A program made the position numbers and the translations under genes. 64,000 bases of DNA from an uncultured Clostridia bacterium (GTDB lineage Bacteria; Bacillota; Clostridia; Oscillospirales; Acutalibacteraceae): positions 1 to 64,000 of the forward strand of contig CAMHQC010000003.1 of the NCBI GenBank assembly GCA_946187325.1, given 5' to 3'. Positions 24,288 to 34,385 of this stretch are shown here, piece by piece. Numbering within the stretch: the first letter of the stretch is position 1; every line of letters starts with the position of its first letter. The notes beneath the pieces are model-generated. The model had not been told where the DNA came from. It ran no database searches and saw only the letters and a list, made by a program, of their open reading frames with translations.

Positions 24288-25130
24288 ATGGCTGATAACG
24301 CACAGTTAAAACTGCTCGCGGCTAAGGCTCGCTTAGGCGCGATAATAGGTACTTACCACGCTAAATCGGGACATCCCGGCGGCTCGCTTTCCGCGGCGGA
24401 CGTATTTACCTACCTCTATTTTAACGAAATGAACGTAAATCCCGAAAATCCCGCTGACGAAAACCGTGACCGTTTTGTACTTTCGAAAGGTCACTGCTGC
24501 CCCAGCTTATACGCTATACTCGCGCTGAAAGGATTTTTCGATTGGGACGAGCTTAAAGTTCTCCGTCACGTAGGAGCTATGCTTCAGGGACATCCCGATA
24601 TGAAGAAAACTCCGGGCGTAGATATGAGCACAGGTTCGCTCGGCCAGGGCGTTTCCGCCGCTTGCGGAATGGCTCTCGCGGGTAAGCTCGATAAAAAGGA
24701 CTACCGCGTATATACCGTACTCGGCGACGGCGAATGTGAAGAAGGCGAAGTTTGGGAAGCGGCTATGTTCGCGGCTCATAACAAGCTGGACAACATCGTA
24801 TTTATCGTCGACCAGAACGGACTTCAGATTGACGGAACCGTTGAGGAAGTAGGCGGACTTGAGCCTCTCGATAAAAAGTTTGAATCATTTGGATTTGAGG
24901 TTGCTAAAATTGACGGCCATAATTTTGACGAAATAGCTTCAGCTCTCGCGAAAGCGCGTGAGACTAAAGATAAGCCTTTCGCTATCCTTATGAAAACAGT
25001 TAAGGGCAAGGGTGTAAGCTTTATGGAAAACCAGGTAGGCTGGCACGGTAAGGCTTGTAACGACGAAGAATTCAAGCTCGCGGTTAAGGAGCTTGAGGAT
25101 GAAATCGCGAGATTGGAGGCTGAGGTATAA
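24288..25130 (+). CDS. Transketolase, N-terminal subunit
   Basis: A 280-aa first half of a split transketolase. It has the thiamine-diphosphate-binding GDGECEEGEVWEAA (about 144-157), GHPGGSLSAADV (about 26-37) and STGSLGQGVSAACGMA. It acts in the pentose phosphate pathway with the next gene product. AAAGGAG sits 8 nt before the ATG at 24288. An upstream in-frame ATG at 24267 lacks such a site. Confidence 0.93.
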   Translation: MADNAQLKLLAAKARLGAIIGTYHAKSGHPGGSLSAADVFTYLYFNEMNVNPENPADENRDRFVLSKGHCCPSLYAILALKGFFDWDELKVLRHVGAMLQGHPDMKKTPGVDMSTGSLGQGVSAACGMALAGKLDKKDYRVYTVLGDGECEEGEVWEAAMFAAHNKLDNIVFIVDQNGLQIDGTVEEVGGLEPLDKKFESFGFEVAKIDGHNFDEIASALAKARETKDKPFAILMKTVKGKGVSFMENQVGWHGKACNDEEFKLAVKELEDEIARLEAEV

Positions 25131-26077
25131 TGGCAGAAGTAGTTTGTAAAGCGACCAGAGAGAGCTTCGGTATGGCTCTCTGTGAGATGGCTAAAACCAA
25201 TAAAGACATAGTAGTTCTTGACGCGGACTTAGCCGCGGCGACTAAGACTTCGATTTTCGGAAACGAATATCCCGACCGCTTCTTTGACTGCGGTATTGCC
25301 GAGGCGAATATGATCGGCGTAGCGGCAGGTTTAGCCGCCGCGGGTAAAACTCCCGTAGCAGCTTCGTTCGCTATGTTCTCTACAGGCAGAGCCTATGAGC
25401 AAATTAGAAACTCGGTAGCTTATCCCGGACTTAACGTTAAAATCGCGGGCTCGCACGCGGGTATTTCCACAGGCGAGGACGGAGCTACCCACCAGTGCTT
25501 AGAGGATATCGCGCTAATGAGAACGCTTCCCGGAATGATGGTTCTCAACCCCGCCGATCACTACGAGATGATGGAAGCTACCAAGGCGGCTTTAAAACAC
25601 GACGGCCCCGTATATATTCGTTTAGGCCGTTTAGCTATAGACAGCTTTAATGACCCCGGCACATATAAATTTGAACTCGGCAAGGGTATTACTCTCCACG
25701 AGGGTAACGACGTAGCCGTTGTAGCGAGCGGACTCGTAGTTAACGAAGCGAGAAAAGCTGTTCTTGCGCTCGAAAGCGAGGGTATCAGCGCCCGCTTAAT
25801 TAATATCCACACAATTAAACCTATAGACAGAGAGATTATCACAAAAGCCGCTAAGGAATGCGGTCAGATTATCACAGTCGAGGAACACAACGTTATCGGC
25901 GGTTTAGCCGACGCGGTATGCGAGGTAACAAGCAGTGAATGTCCCGTAAAGGTAACACGTATCGGAGTTCAGGACAGATTCGGTTACAGCGGACCCGCTT
26001 GGGAGCTTCTCGAAAAGTTCGGACTTACCGAAACCAATATCGGCAACGTAATCAGAGAAGTTGTAAAGAATAAATAA
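25130..26077 (+). CDS. Transketolase, C-terminal subunit
   Basis: A 315-aa second half of the split transketolase, with the pyrimidine-binding domain (DCGIAEANMIGVAAGLA, about 44-60) and the C-terminal transketolase domain. Its ATG overlaps the N-subunit stop by one base (TAATG), giving coupled translation and equal amounts of the two halves. Confidence 0.93.
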   Translation: MAEVVCKATRESFGMALCEMAKTNKDIVVLDADLAAATKTSIFGNEYPDRFFDCGIAEANMIGVAAGLAAAGKTPVAASFAMFSTGRAYEQIRNSVAYPGLNVKIAGSHAGISTGEDGATHQCLEDIALMRTLPGMMVLNPADHYEMMEATKAALKHDGPVYIRLGRLAIDSFNDPGTYKFELGKGITLHEGNDVAVVASGLVVNEARKAVLALESEGISARLINIHTIKPIDREIITKAAKECGQIITVEEHNVIGGLADAVCEVTSSECPVKVTRIGVQDRFGYSGPAWELLEKFGLTETNIGNVIREVVKNK

Positions 26078-26090
26078 TCACATAAACAGC

Positions 26091-26124
26091 AAGGCTCGGA
26101 AGCATTTAACTTCCGAGCCTTTTT
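26091..26124 (+). terminator. Terminator of the transketolase operon
   Basis: GGCTCGGAAG-CATTTAA-CTTCCGAGCC followed by TTTTT. Confidence 0.93.
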
Positions 26125-26171
26125 CTCTATAAAAAATCACTCAAAAAATTTAGATTATAATAATAAAAAGC

Positions 26172-26199
26172 TTGACTTTAGGAAATAATATGATATAAT
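26172..26199 (+). promoter_or_regulatory. Promoter of trxA-trxB
   Basis: TTGACT (26172-26177), a 16-nt spacer, then TATAAT (26194-26199). Confidence 0.7.
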
Positions 26200-26266
26200 G
26201 AAACCACAGATTAAATTGTGCACAATTTAATTTTGGACGATTTTATATTCAGAAAGGATGTTAGAT

Positions 26267-26581
26267 ATGGTAAAAGATATTAAAACAAATGAATTTCAGG
26301 AAAAGGTTATAAACTCGGACAAGCCTGTGCTTGTCGATTTCTGGGCGGTATGGTGCGGCCCTTGTAAGATGCTCTCCCCCGCTGTTGACAGCGTTAGCGA
26401 ACAGGTTAGCGGAGCAGATTTCTACAAGGTAAACGTAGACGAAGAACCCGAGCTCGCTAGAGAATACGGAATTATGAGTATTCCCACTCTTATCGTATTT
26501 AAAAACGGAGAAATTGTAGAACAGAGCGTCGGCGTTATCCCCGAGGCTGACATTAAGGCTCTCGTAGAAAAGGCGTTATGA
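26267..26581 (+). CDS. trxA: Thioredoxin
   Basis: A 104-aa thioredoxin with the WCGPC active site (residues 29-33), the cis-Pro SIPTL motif and canonical length. It reduces protein disulfides. The AAAGG is 1 nt from an ATG at 26258 but 9 nt from the ATG at 26267, so the latter is used. The stop overlaps the trxB start (TTATGATG). Confidence 0.95.
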   Translation: MVKDIKTNEFQEKVINSDKPVLVDFWAVWCGPCKMLSPAVDSVSEQVSGADFYKVNVDEEPELAREYGIMSIPTLIVFKNGEIVEQSVGVIPEADIKALVEKAL

Positions 26582-27477
26582 TGAAAGATTTAATTATTGC
26601 GGGAAGCGGTCCAGCGGGATTATCCGCTGCGGTATACGCGTCTAACGCTATGCTGGACTTTTCGGTAATTGAAAAATTTCCGATGTCAGGCGGACAGATG
26701 CTCAACACCTACGATATAAACAACTATCTCGGCTTTAACGAAACCGACGGCTTTACACTCGGTCAGACTTTTCGCAAGCACGCCGAAAGCAAGGGCGCTG
26801 AGTTTATAAACGACGAGATAATTGAAATTAATAAAATCGACGGCGGTTACTCGGTAAAATGTTCAAAAGCCGAGTACGAAGCCAAAACCGTTATCTTCGC
26901 TACGGGCGCTAACCCGAAAAAGCTCGGAGTTAAAGGCGAGCTTGAGCTCGCGGGACGCGGGGTAAGCTACTGCGCTACCTGCGACGGAAATTTCTTCCGT
27001 CAAAAGCCTACGGCGGTTGTCGGCGGCGGCGACGTCGCGTTAGAGGACGCTTTATATCTCGCGAATATATGCTCAGAGGTTTACCTTATTCACCGCCGTG
27101 ATGAATTTCGAGGCGCTAAGTATCTTCAGGATAAGGTTAAAAGCAACGACAAGATTAAGATTTTCTACAGCAACGAGCTCGAGGAAATTATAGGCGGTAA
27201 CAATGTCGAAAAGCTAAAGCTTAAAAACGGCGAGGAAATAGACGTAGACGGCGTATTTATCGCGGTCGGTCTGGAGCCGAACTCAAAGCTTTTAGACGGT
27301 ATAGCCGATATGGAAAACGGCTTTATTAAAGCCGACGAAAGCGGTATAACCTCCGCCGAGGGCATATTCGCCGCGGGAGATATCCGTACAAAACGTCTAA
27401 GACAGATAAGCACCGCCGTTTCCGACGGAGCTAACGCCGTCCACAGCGTAGAAGAATATCTTAATAAAATCAATTAA
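26578..27477 (+). CDS. trxB: Thioredoxin reductase-like flavoprotein
   Basis: A 299-aa FAD/NADPH protein. It has the FAD motif GSGPAGLSAAVYA (9-21), the redox pair CATC (132-135), the NADPH motif VVGGGDVALEDALYLA, HRRDEFR, and the late AAGDIR FAD motif. It reduces the thioredoxin encoded directly upstream using NADPH. Translation begins at 26578 or 26581 (ATGATG), overlapping trxA. Confidence 0.95.
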   Translation: MMKDLIIAGSGPAGLSAAVYASNAMLDFSVIEKFPMSGGQMLNTYDINNYLGFNETDGFTLGQTFRKHAESKGAEFINDEIIEINKIDGGYSVKCSKAEYEAKTVIFATGANPKKLGVKGELELAGRGVSYCATCDGNFFRQKPTAVVGGGDVALEDALYLANICSEVYLIHRRDEFRGAKYLQDKVKSNDKIKIFYSNELEEIIGGNNVEKLKLKNGEEIDVDGVFIAVGLEPNSKLLDGIADMENGFIKADESGITSAEGIFAAGDIRTKRLRQISTAVSDGANAVHSVEEYLNKIN

Positions 27478-27496
27478 AAAAATTGTATCAAATTTT

Positions 27497-27532
27497 AACA
27501 GGCTCTCGATTTTTCGAGAGCCTGTTGCTTTT
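27497..27532. terminator. Terminator between trxB and pyrophosphatase
   Basis: AACAGGCTCTCGA pairs with TCGAGAGCCTGTT around TTTT, then GCTTTTG. It lies between convergent genes and likely serves trxB. Confidence 0.88.
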
Positions 27533-27545
27533 GATAAATATTAAT

Positions 27546-29627
27546 TTAGAAATTAAGAAATCCGTGACCGCCGTTTAGCTGTACGAAAGCTACCGAGAAC
27601 ACTAACGAAACGATAGTCATAAGCTTGATAAGAATATTGATAGACGGACCGGATGTATCCTTAAACGGATCGCCCACTGTATCGCCGACTACAGCCGCCT
27701 TATGAGCGTCGGAGCCTTTTCCGTCAGCGGAGGTTTCTATGTACTTCTTGGCGTTATCCCAAGCGCCGCCGCTGTTCGCCATAAAGATAGCGAGCATAAC
27801 GCCCGTGATAAGCGAACCCGCCAGAAGTCCGCCGAGCGCCTCTACGCCGAGTAAAAATCCTACGGCAAGCGGTGCGAGTACAGCCATAACGCCGGGTAAA
27901 ATCATCTCTTTAAGCGCGGCGTTAGTCGATATAGATACGCACTTTGAATAATCGGGATCCTGCTCGCCCTTTAAAATACCGGGTTTTTCTCTGAACTGGC
28001 GGCGAACCTCGGCTATCATTTTATTAGCCGCGCGTCCTACGCTGTCCATAGTAAACGCCGAGAATAAGAACGGAAGCATTCCGCCGATAAATAAACCTAC
28101 TACAACCTTGGGGCTGAGTATAGACATACCGCCGTCAGCGATTTTTACCGAATCGGCGAACGAAGCGAAAAGCGCGAGAGCCGTCAGCGCCGCGGAGCCG
28201 ATGGCAAAGCCTTTTCCGATAGCGGCGGTAGTGTTACCTACGCTGTCGAGCTTATCGGTAATCTCACGAACACGCGGTTCAAGCTCGCTCATTTCAGCGA
28301 TACCGCCGGCGTTATCGGCAATCGGACCGTAAGCGTCAACCGCGATAGTCATACCCGTAGTAGAAAGCATACCCACAGCCGCCAGAGCGATTCCGTAAAG
28401 TCCCGCGACGGCGTTTCCGCTCGGTACAAACATAACATAATACGCAACCAAAATTCCGACAACGATAAAGATAATCGGAACAGCGGTGGATTTCATTCCT
28501 ACGCCGAGACCTGTGATTATATTGGTAGCCGAGCCTGTCTTAGAGCTTTCGGCAATACTTTTCACCGAACGGTAACGCTCAGATGTGTACATTTCGGTGA
28601 GCTTACCGATAGCCGTTCCGACTACCAATCCCGCGAGTACGCACCAAAACGGATTAAGACTTTTAAACATAAACCAGCTCAAAGCCGCTCCGCCGATAAT
28701 AACAAGCGCGGTAGCCATATATTCGCCGATATTAAGCGCTTTCTGGGGATCGGAGTTTTCCTTTCCGCGTACAAAGAACACGGAAATAACCGAACCTAAG
28801 ATACCGATTGTGCAGAGAAGCAGAGGGAACAGCGCCGCGCTCATTGTCATATTAGACGCGGAAGAACCGCTGAACGCCGCGAACGCGAGCGTAATAGCGG
28901 AAACTATAGAACCTACATAGCTCTCAAAAAGGTCGGCACCCATGCCCGCGACGTCGCCCACGTTATCGCCTACGTTATCGGCAATAGTGGCAGGGTTGCG
29001 GGGATCGTCCTCGGGGATACCGGCTTCTACCTTACCAACAAGGTCGGCTCCTACGTCTGCCGCCTTTGTATAGATACCGCCGCCCACTCTCGCAAACAGC
29101 GCGATAGAGGAAGCTCCTAAGCTGAATCCGGTGAACACACGAAGCATTTCGCTGTTGTCAGCGAGGTTAAATATATTATTAAGAATAACAAATACAATTC
29201 CGAGACCGACTACTCCCAAGCCTACTACGGAAAGTCCCATAACCGCTCCGCCTCTGAACGCGACTTTAAGGGCTTTATTCATACCCTTTTCACGCGCGGC
29301 GTTTGCGGTACGGACATTAGCCATAGTAGCGACAGTCATTCCGAAATAACCCGCGAGCGTTGAGAATACCGCTCCAAGTATAAAGCATCCGGCTGTAGCC
29401 CAATCTATCACAAAACCGATTACAGCGAAAAGCACTGCCGCGAAAACAATAAGAATCTTGTACTCGGCAAAAAGAAACGCTCGCGCGCCCTTGGAAATCG
29501 CTGAGGAAATTTTTTTCATTCTATCCGTACCGGCATCCTGTTTACGTATAAACAGCGCGAAATAAACCGCGAACGCGAGCGCTATTACGCCTGCCGCTAC
29601 GGGAATCAGTAACGCAAAATCTTTCAT
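27546..29627 (-). CDS. hppA: Membrane-bound ion-pumping pyrophosphatase
   Basis: A 693-aa polytopic M-PPase that couples PPi hydrolysis to Na+ and/or H+ transport. Substrate-site motifs are [20 protein letters not shown] and [20 protein letters not shown]. The loop [10 protein letters not shown] has Ala where K+-independent enzymes carry Lys, so this should be the K+-dependent class. In gut Firmicutes such enzymes are mostly Na+ pumps, but the ion cannot be settled by eye. Monocistronic, with full family length. Confidence 0.93.
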   Translation of the reverse strand: MKDFALLIPVAAGVIALAFAVYFALFIRKQDAGTDRMKKISSAISKGARAFLFAEYKILIVFAAVLFAVIGFVIDWATAGCFILGAVFSTLAGYFGMTVATMANVRTANAAREKGMNKALKVAFRGGAVMGLSVVGLGVVGLGIVFVILNNIFNLADNSEMLRVFTGFSLGASSIALFARVGGGIYTKAADVGADLVGKVEAGIPEDDPRNPATIADNVGDNVGDVAGMGADLFESYVGSIVSAITLAFAAFSGSSASNMTMSAALFPLLLCTIGILGSVISVFFVRGKENSDPQKALNIGEYMATALVIIGGAALSWFMFKSLNPFWCVLAGLVVGTAIGKLTEMYTSERYRSVKSIAESSKTGSATNIITGLGVGMKSTAVPIIFIVVGILVAYYVMFVPSGNAVAGLYGIALAAVGMLSTTGMTIAVDAYGPIADNAGGIAEMSELEPRVREITDKLDSVGNTTAAIGKGFAIGSAALTALALFASFADSVKIADGGMSILSPKVVVGLFIGGMLPFLFSAFTMDSVGRAANKMIAEVRRQFREKPGILKGEQDPDYSKCVSISTNAALKEMILPGVMAVLAPLAVGFLLGVEALGGLLAGSLITGVMLAIFMANSGGAWDNAKKYIETSADGKGSDAHKAAVVGDTVGDPFKDTSGPSINILIKLMTIVSLVFSVAFVQLNGGHGFLNF

Positions 29628-29707
29628 ACAATCACTCCACTTTTATTGGCAAATTAAACTATTTGGTAAAATATCACATTTCATTTTACCACAAATTGCA
29701 CAACAGG

Positions 29708-30871
29708 TCAACTCTTTTTAACATTCGTCAATATAATTCCGTTAATCTTCGAGCTTATAATTTTATAAAGCTCGCCGCCTGTATTCTTTATGTCTGTTTT
29801 TCCGACGCGGTTAGACATCATTAAAACAACCTCGTTGTTTTGGATATTAATATGAACATAAGCGCAGTGAACCGAAACCCTCGAGGAAGCGGTAATATTA
29901 TTTCCGTCCTGAGTAAATCCGCAATATGTATTCGAGGGAGCGAGCTTTATCATTTTCAGATAATCTATACCGCCGAGCGTACCGTTCACTAAGGCTTTAT
30001 AGAACTTAGACATATCCTTTAAGCAGGATACAGCTCCGAAAGCCGAATAAGTATATCCGAAATTAATCACAAAGGGACTTTCGGTAAACCGTTTCCATAC
30101 CTTATTATTCATATCGTATCCGGCAAGCTTATTTTTTCTCGACACAAACATGGTATTTTTCATACCGAGTTTATCAAAAATATTTTTCTTAACGTATTCC
30201 CTATAGCTTGTCCCCGAGGCTTTTGTTATAATCTTTCCGAGAAGAAAATAATTTGACAGCATTGAGCCGACGCGCTTTGAGAAGCCGTGTTTAAGAATAT
30301 GGCGTAAAACCAAACCGTTTACCTTTACGCTGTATTTATCGGAATTATCGGATTTAACATATTTTCCAATCAGCTTATTTTCTGCCGGATTATTAAATAT
30401 TTCATAATTATAGTTGCCGAAATCTACTCTGTTTGAAAGCAAATCTTCCACAGTAACCGCCGTTAAATCTCCGTACTTAGCGCCGAGGTATTTATCGAGT
30501 GTATCATCTAAGCTGAGTTTACCGCTTTTATCAAGCATTAGTACGGCGGCGCCCGTGATATTCCTTGTCAAATCTCCGACAGAAAACATGCTAGTGTCGT
30601 TAAACTTTTTGCTCTTAACGGCGTCGGCATACCCGAAAGACTTCGAGTAAATATCATCGTCGTTAATGGTAATAGCCGCGCTTCCGACGAACTCCTTCTC
30701 TCTGAGAGCGTCGTCTGTTTCGACCTCTATCCTCGATTTATCGGAATCGCTCACGGAAATACTTTTAATATTAAATTCTTTTTTTTCGGATTTTGAGCAT
30801 CCCGCAAACACAGACACAGATAAAGCTGTAACCAATACGGCGCTCAAAATTTTAAACATCAGTTTTTTCAT
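29708..30871 (-). CDS. Beta-lactamase-fold lipoprotein lacking catalytic residues
   Basis: A 387-aa exported lipoprotein (lipobox FAGC near residue 24) of the class C / serine-hydrolase-like fold. The family pattern F-x-(I/V)-G-S-x-T-K becomes FSVGDLTR, so the nucleophile Ser is Asp and the general-base Lys is Arg. The Y-x-N motif reads LSN in MLSNYFLLGKII. The rest of the fold is well kept (GKLSLDDTLDKYLG, NIFDKLGMKNTMF). It is therefore probably a non-catalytic binding protein. Its ATG overlaps the stop of the flavin reductase gene by 4 nt. The ligand is unknown. Confidence 0.8.
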   Translation of the reverse strand: MKKLMFKILSAVLVTALSVSVFAGCSKSEKKEFNIKSISVSDSDKSRIEVETDDALREKEFVGSAAITINDDDIYSKSFGYADAVKSKKFNDTSMFSVGDLTRNITGAAVLMLDKSGKLSLDDTLDKYLGAKYGDLTAVTVEDLLSNRVDFGNYNYEIFNNPAENKLIGKYVKSDNSDKYSVKVNGLVLRHILKHGFSKRVGSMLSNYFLLGKIITKASGTSYREYVKKNIFDKLGMKNTMFVSRKNKLAGYDMNNKVWKRFTESPFVINFGYTYSAFGAVSCLKDMSKFYKALVNGTLGGIDYLKMIKLAPSNTYCGFTQDGNNITASSRVSVHCAYVHINIQNNEVVLMMSNRVGKTDIKNTGGELYKIISSKINGIILTNVKKS

Positions 30872-31374
30872 TTCTTTTCTAAAACCTTCACAATTTCGCT
30901 TATATACATTTTATGATAATCATCGCCGTTATAAAACGGCGCGGTTTTATCCTCGGCGATAATGCTCTGCTCGTTTAAATCCTGAGCGTAGAGCTTTTTG
31001 CAAACGAGTACAAGCTTAGCTTCCTCGAAATACGGAGCGTCCTCATCATAAACAGGGGTAAGTCCGCATTCTTTAGCCTTATCATAATCGCGGCCGCTTT
31101 TTGAACCGCAAAACTGTAAGGCTTTGCGGTATTTCTCGTCGTAAAAGCTGATTGTAAAATAAGCCTCATTTTCAACCAGTCCGTATGTAAAGCGCTGAGG
31201 GCGGATAAAAGTAAAAGCTACCGGTTTATTCCACATTATTCCCAGTCCGCCCCAGGAGATAGTCATTGTGTTACAGCTTTCTCCGTTCTTGACGGTAACG
31301 AGCGCCCAGTCCTTGCCTATCATATCAAATATATTGGTAAACTCACTCGGAGTAATCTCTCTGAAATTTGACAT
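30868..31374 (-). CDS. Flavin reductase-like FMN-binding protein
   Basis: A 168-aa flavin-reductase-fold protein (SCNTMTISWGGLGIMWNKPVAFTFIRPQRFTY; AYFTISFYDEKYRKALQFCGSKSGRD). Such proteins bind FMN and often supply reduced flavin or act as small redox proteins. AAAGGAA precedes the ATG. It is in an operon with the beta-lactamase-like lipoprotein, an unusual pairing. The redox partner is unknown. Confidence 0.85.
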   Translation of the reverse strand: MSNFREITPSEFTNIFDMIGKDWALVTVKNGESCNTMTISWGGLGIMWNKPVAFTFIRPQRFTYGLVENEAYFTISFYDEKYRKALQFCGSKSGRDYDKAKECGLTPVYDEDAPYFEEAKLVLVCKKLYAQDLNEQSIIAEDKTAPFYNGDDYHKMYISEIVKVLEKK

Positions 31375-31606
31375 AGTATCATTCCTTTCCTATTAATATA
31401 TAATTATTTTAGCGTGAGTATGCGTATATTGTAGCACAGATTTAATTAATATTCAATATCTATGTATATTTATACATTAATATTCATTTTATTTTATCTT
31501 TTTATATCTTTTTTTCTCCCTGAAAACTGATAGTTTTATTTAAAAGCGCCTTGTTTTTATCAATAAACATCTTATTTTTGCACTATTTATATCATAATTT
31601 ATATAC

Positions 31607-31636
31607 TTTGCATAAATTTTGAATATTTATGCAAAA
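31607..31636 (+). promoter_or_regulatory. ARG box (ArgR operator) upstream of argG
   Basis: TTGAATATTTATGCAA (31619-31634) closely fits the ARG-box pattern TGAAT-N4-ATNCA. Together with TTGCATAAAT just before it, it makes an inverted repeat. It lies immediately upstream of the -35. A second weaker ARG-like site (ACATTAATATTCA) lies near 31470-31485. No argR gene is in the window. Confidence 0.65.
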
Positions 31637-31640
31637 AGAC

Positions 31641-31668
31641 TTGATTTTTTGTATATTACGAGTATAAT
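31641..31668 (+). promoter_or_regulatory. Promoter of the arginine operon
   Basis: TTGATT (31641-31646), a 16-nt spacer, then TATAAT (31663-31668), abutting the ARG box. Confidence 0.7.
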
Positions 31669-31709
31669 ATTAAGTGTAATATAAAGAATTAATTTTCGGA
31701 GGTAAAATT

Positions 31710-32930
31710 ATGGCTAAAGAGATTAAAAAAGTTGTACTCGCTTATTCGGGCGGACTTGATACATCTATCATCATTCCATGGTTAAAGGATAACTACAACA
31801 ACTGCGAGGTTATCGCGGTTTCCGGTAACGTCGGCCAGGCCGACGAACTCGAGGGCTTAGAGGAAAAAGCTATCGCTACAGGCGCTTCGAAGCTCTATAT
31901 AGAAGATTTAAACAAAGAATTCGTGGAGGAATATGTATATCCTACTATTAAAGCGGGCGCTGTTTACGAAGGCAAATACTTGCTCGGCACATCGTTCGCC
32001 CGCCCTATTATCGCTAAGAGATTAGTAGAAATCGCTAAAAAAGAAGGCGCGGACGCTATCTGCCACGGCTGTACAGGTAAAGGTAACGACCAGGTTCGTT
32101 TTGAGCTCGCTATTAAAGCTTACGCTCCCGATATGCCGATAATCGCTCCCTGGAGAACATGGGAATTCAAGAGCCGTGAGGAAGAAATCGCTTACGCCGA
32201 GGAAAAGAAGATTCCTCTGAAGATAAACAGAGAGACCAACTACTCCAAGGATAAAAACCTCTGGCATTTAAGCCACGAGGGACTTGACCTCGAAGATCCC
32301 GCGAACGAGCCTATGTACGAAAAAGAAGGCTTCCTTGAGATGGGAGTATCGCCGCTTCAGGCTCCCGATGTACCTGAGTACGTTACTATCCACTTTGAAA
32401 AGGGCGAGGCTAAGAGCATTAACGGAGAAGAAATGGACGCCGTCAGCATTGTACAGAAGCTCAACGAAATCGGCGGTAAGAACGGTATCGGTATCACCGA
32501 TATTGTAGAAAACCGTCTTGTAGGTATGAAAGCGAGGGGCGTTTACGAAACCCCGGGCGGTACAATTCTTTTCGCCGCTCACAATAAGCTCGAGGAGATT
32601 TGTCTTGACAAAGACACTCAGCATTATAAATCAGTTCTCGCGATTAAGTTCGCCGAGCTGGTATACGACGGTAAATGGTACACACCTTTAAGAGAAGCTC
32701 TCTCGGCTTTCGTTGACAGCACTCAGCAGTACGTAACAGGCGACGTCAAACTCAAGCTTTACAAGGGCAACATCATTGACGCAGGAGTTACAAGTCCTTA
32801 CTCTCTTTACGACGAAGAAATCGCGACCTTCGACGAGGACGAGGTTTACGACCAGAACGATTCCGCGGGCTTCATCAATCTTTTCGGACTTCCGATTAAG
32901 GTAAGAGCCAAGAAAGGTCTTATTAAATAA
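31710..32930 (+). CDS. argG: Argininosuccinate synthase
   Basis: A 406-aa enzyme joining citrulline and aspartate with [12 protein letters not shown] (about 10-18, ATP pyrophosphatase loop), [20 protein letters not shown] and [13 protein letters not shown] are all present at normal length. GGAGG precedes the ATG. It is the first gene of the arginine operon, behind an ARG box. A weak hairpin (GGGGCAG/CTGTCCC) without a U-tract follows, perhaps a processing or partial-termination signal. Confidence 0.97.
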   Translation: MAKEIKKVVLAYSGGLDTSIIIPWLKDNYNNCEVIAVSGNVGQADELEGLEEKAIATGASKLYIEDLNKEFVEEYVYPTIKAGAVYEGKYLLGTSFARPIIAKRLVEIAKKEGADAICHGCTGKGNDQVRFELAIKAYAPDMPIIAPWRTWEFKSREEEIAYAEEKKIPLKINRETNYSKDKNLWHLSHEGLDLEDPANEPMYEKEGFLEMGVSPLQAPDVPEYVTIHFEKGEAKSINGEEMDAVSIVQKLNEIGGKNGIGITDIVENRLVGMKARGVYETPGGTILFAAHNKLEEICLDKDTQHYKSVLAIKFAELVYDGKWYTPLREALSAFVDSTQQYVTGDVKLKLYKGNIIDAGVTSPYSLYDEEIATFDEDEVYDQNDSAGFINLFGLPIKVRAKKGLIK

Positions 32931-33003
32931 TTAAACAACTTTACTTATCGGGGCAGGGTTTACTCTGTCCCATTAAGTGCTTTATAAGGATAGGTGACTA
33001 AGT

Positions 33004-34380
33004 ATGCAGTTATGGAAAGGTCGTTTTAAAAAAGAGCTATCTAAAACTACGAACGATTTCAACAGCTCTATTCCGTTCGACAGCCGTATGTACAGAGAAG
33101 ATATAGAGGGAAGTATCGCTCACGCAGCTATGCTCGGAAAATGCGGTATTATTACCGAAGAACAGTCCGCGCATATTATCGAAGGGCTCAACTCTATTTT
33201 AAACGATATAGAAAACGGTACTCTTAAAATAGATATGGAAGCCGAGGATATACACACATTCGTCGAGGGCGAGCTTACAAGCCGTATCGGCGACGACGGT
33301 AAAAGGCTTCACACCTCTCGAAGCCGTAACGACCAGGTTGCGCTCGATAACAAACTTTACCTCAGAAAAGAGCTTAAAAATATCAAGGCTCAGCTTGAGG
33401 AGCTCGTTTCGATTATCGCTAAAAAAGCCGAGCAGTACAGCGCTACGGTTATGCCTGGTTATACTCACTTACAGAGGGCTCAGCCGATTACTTTCGGTCA
33501 CCATCTTTTAGCCTACGCCGAAATGATACTTCGCGACATCAGCCGTCTTGACGACTGCTACAAGCGTATGAATGTAATGCCTCTGGGCTCCTGCGCTTTA
33601 GCGGGCACTACTTATCCGATAGACAGAACTATTACAAAAGAGCTTTTAAACTTCGACGATATTACGAACAACTCGCTCGACGGAGTTTCCGACCGAGATT
33701 ACTGCATAGAGTTCGCTTCAGCGCTTTCGATAATTATGGTTCATCTGAGCCGTTTCTCTGAGGAAATAATTATGTGGTGCAGTTGGGAGTTTAAGTTTAT
33801 TGAGCTCGACGACGCGTTCTCCACAGGCTCGTCGATTATGCCGCAGAAAAAGAATCCCGATATCGCCGAATTGGTACGAGGTAAGAGCGGACGGGTTTTC
33901 GGCGACACTATGACGCTTTTGACCGTTATGAAGGGTATCGCGCTTGCGTACAATAAGGATATGCAGGAAGATAAAGAAGCGATTTTTGACGCGGTTGATA
34001 CGGTTAAAATGTGCTTAACGGCGTTTAACCCGATGCTCGACACAATGAAGGTTATCCCCGAGAATATGCGTAAAGCCGCCGCGGGCGGATTTATCAACGC
34101 TACCGACGTCGCCGACTGGCTCACTAAAAACGGCGTTCCGTTCAGAGACGCTTACAAGGCTACGGGCGAGCTTGTAGCGCGTTGTATCGAACTCGGCACC
34201 GATTTAGAGAGCTTGCCTCTCGATGAATACAAGAAGGTATGCGATGTATTTAACGAGGATGTTTACAAGGCAATCTCGCTCGAATACTGTGTAAGCCAAC
34301 GAACAGCTTTCGGCGGGCCCGCTCCCGAAAACGTAAAGGCTCAGGCTGAAAGAGTCGCGAAATTAATAAATAAGGATTGA
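33004..34380 (+). CDS. argH: Argininosuccinate lyase
   Basis: A 458-aa lyase releasing fumarate and arginine. HTSRSRNDQVA (about 100-110), the TFGHHLLAYAE region and the superfamily signature GSSIMPQKKNPD (about 277-288) are intact. It is followed after 5 bp by argC. Confidence 0.97.
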   Translation: MQLWKGRFKKELSKTTNDFNSSIPFDSRMYREDIEGSIAHAAMLGKCGIITEEQSAHIIEGLNSILNDIENGTLKIDMEAEDIHTFVEGELTSRIGDDGKRLHTSRSRNDQVALDNKLYLRKELKNIKAQLEELVSIIAKKAEQYSATVMPGYTHLQRAQPITFGHHLLAYAEMILRDISRLDDCYKRMNVMPLGSCALAGTTYPIDRTITKELLNFDDITNNSLDGVSDRDYCIEFASALSIIMVHLSRFSEEIIMWCSWEFKFIELDDAFSTGSSIMPQKKNPDIAELVRGKSGRVFGDTMTLLTVMKGIALAYNKDMQEDKEAIFDAVDTVKMCLTAFNPMLDTMKVIPENMRKAAAGGFINATDVADWLTKNGVPFRDAYKATGELVARCIELGTDLESLPLDEYKKVCDVFNEDVYKAISLEYCVSQRTAFGGPAPENVKAQAERVAKLINKD

Positions 34381-34385
34381 TATAT

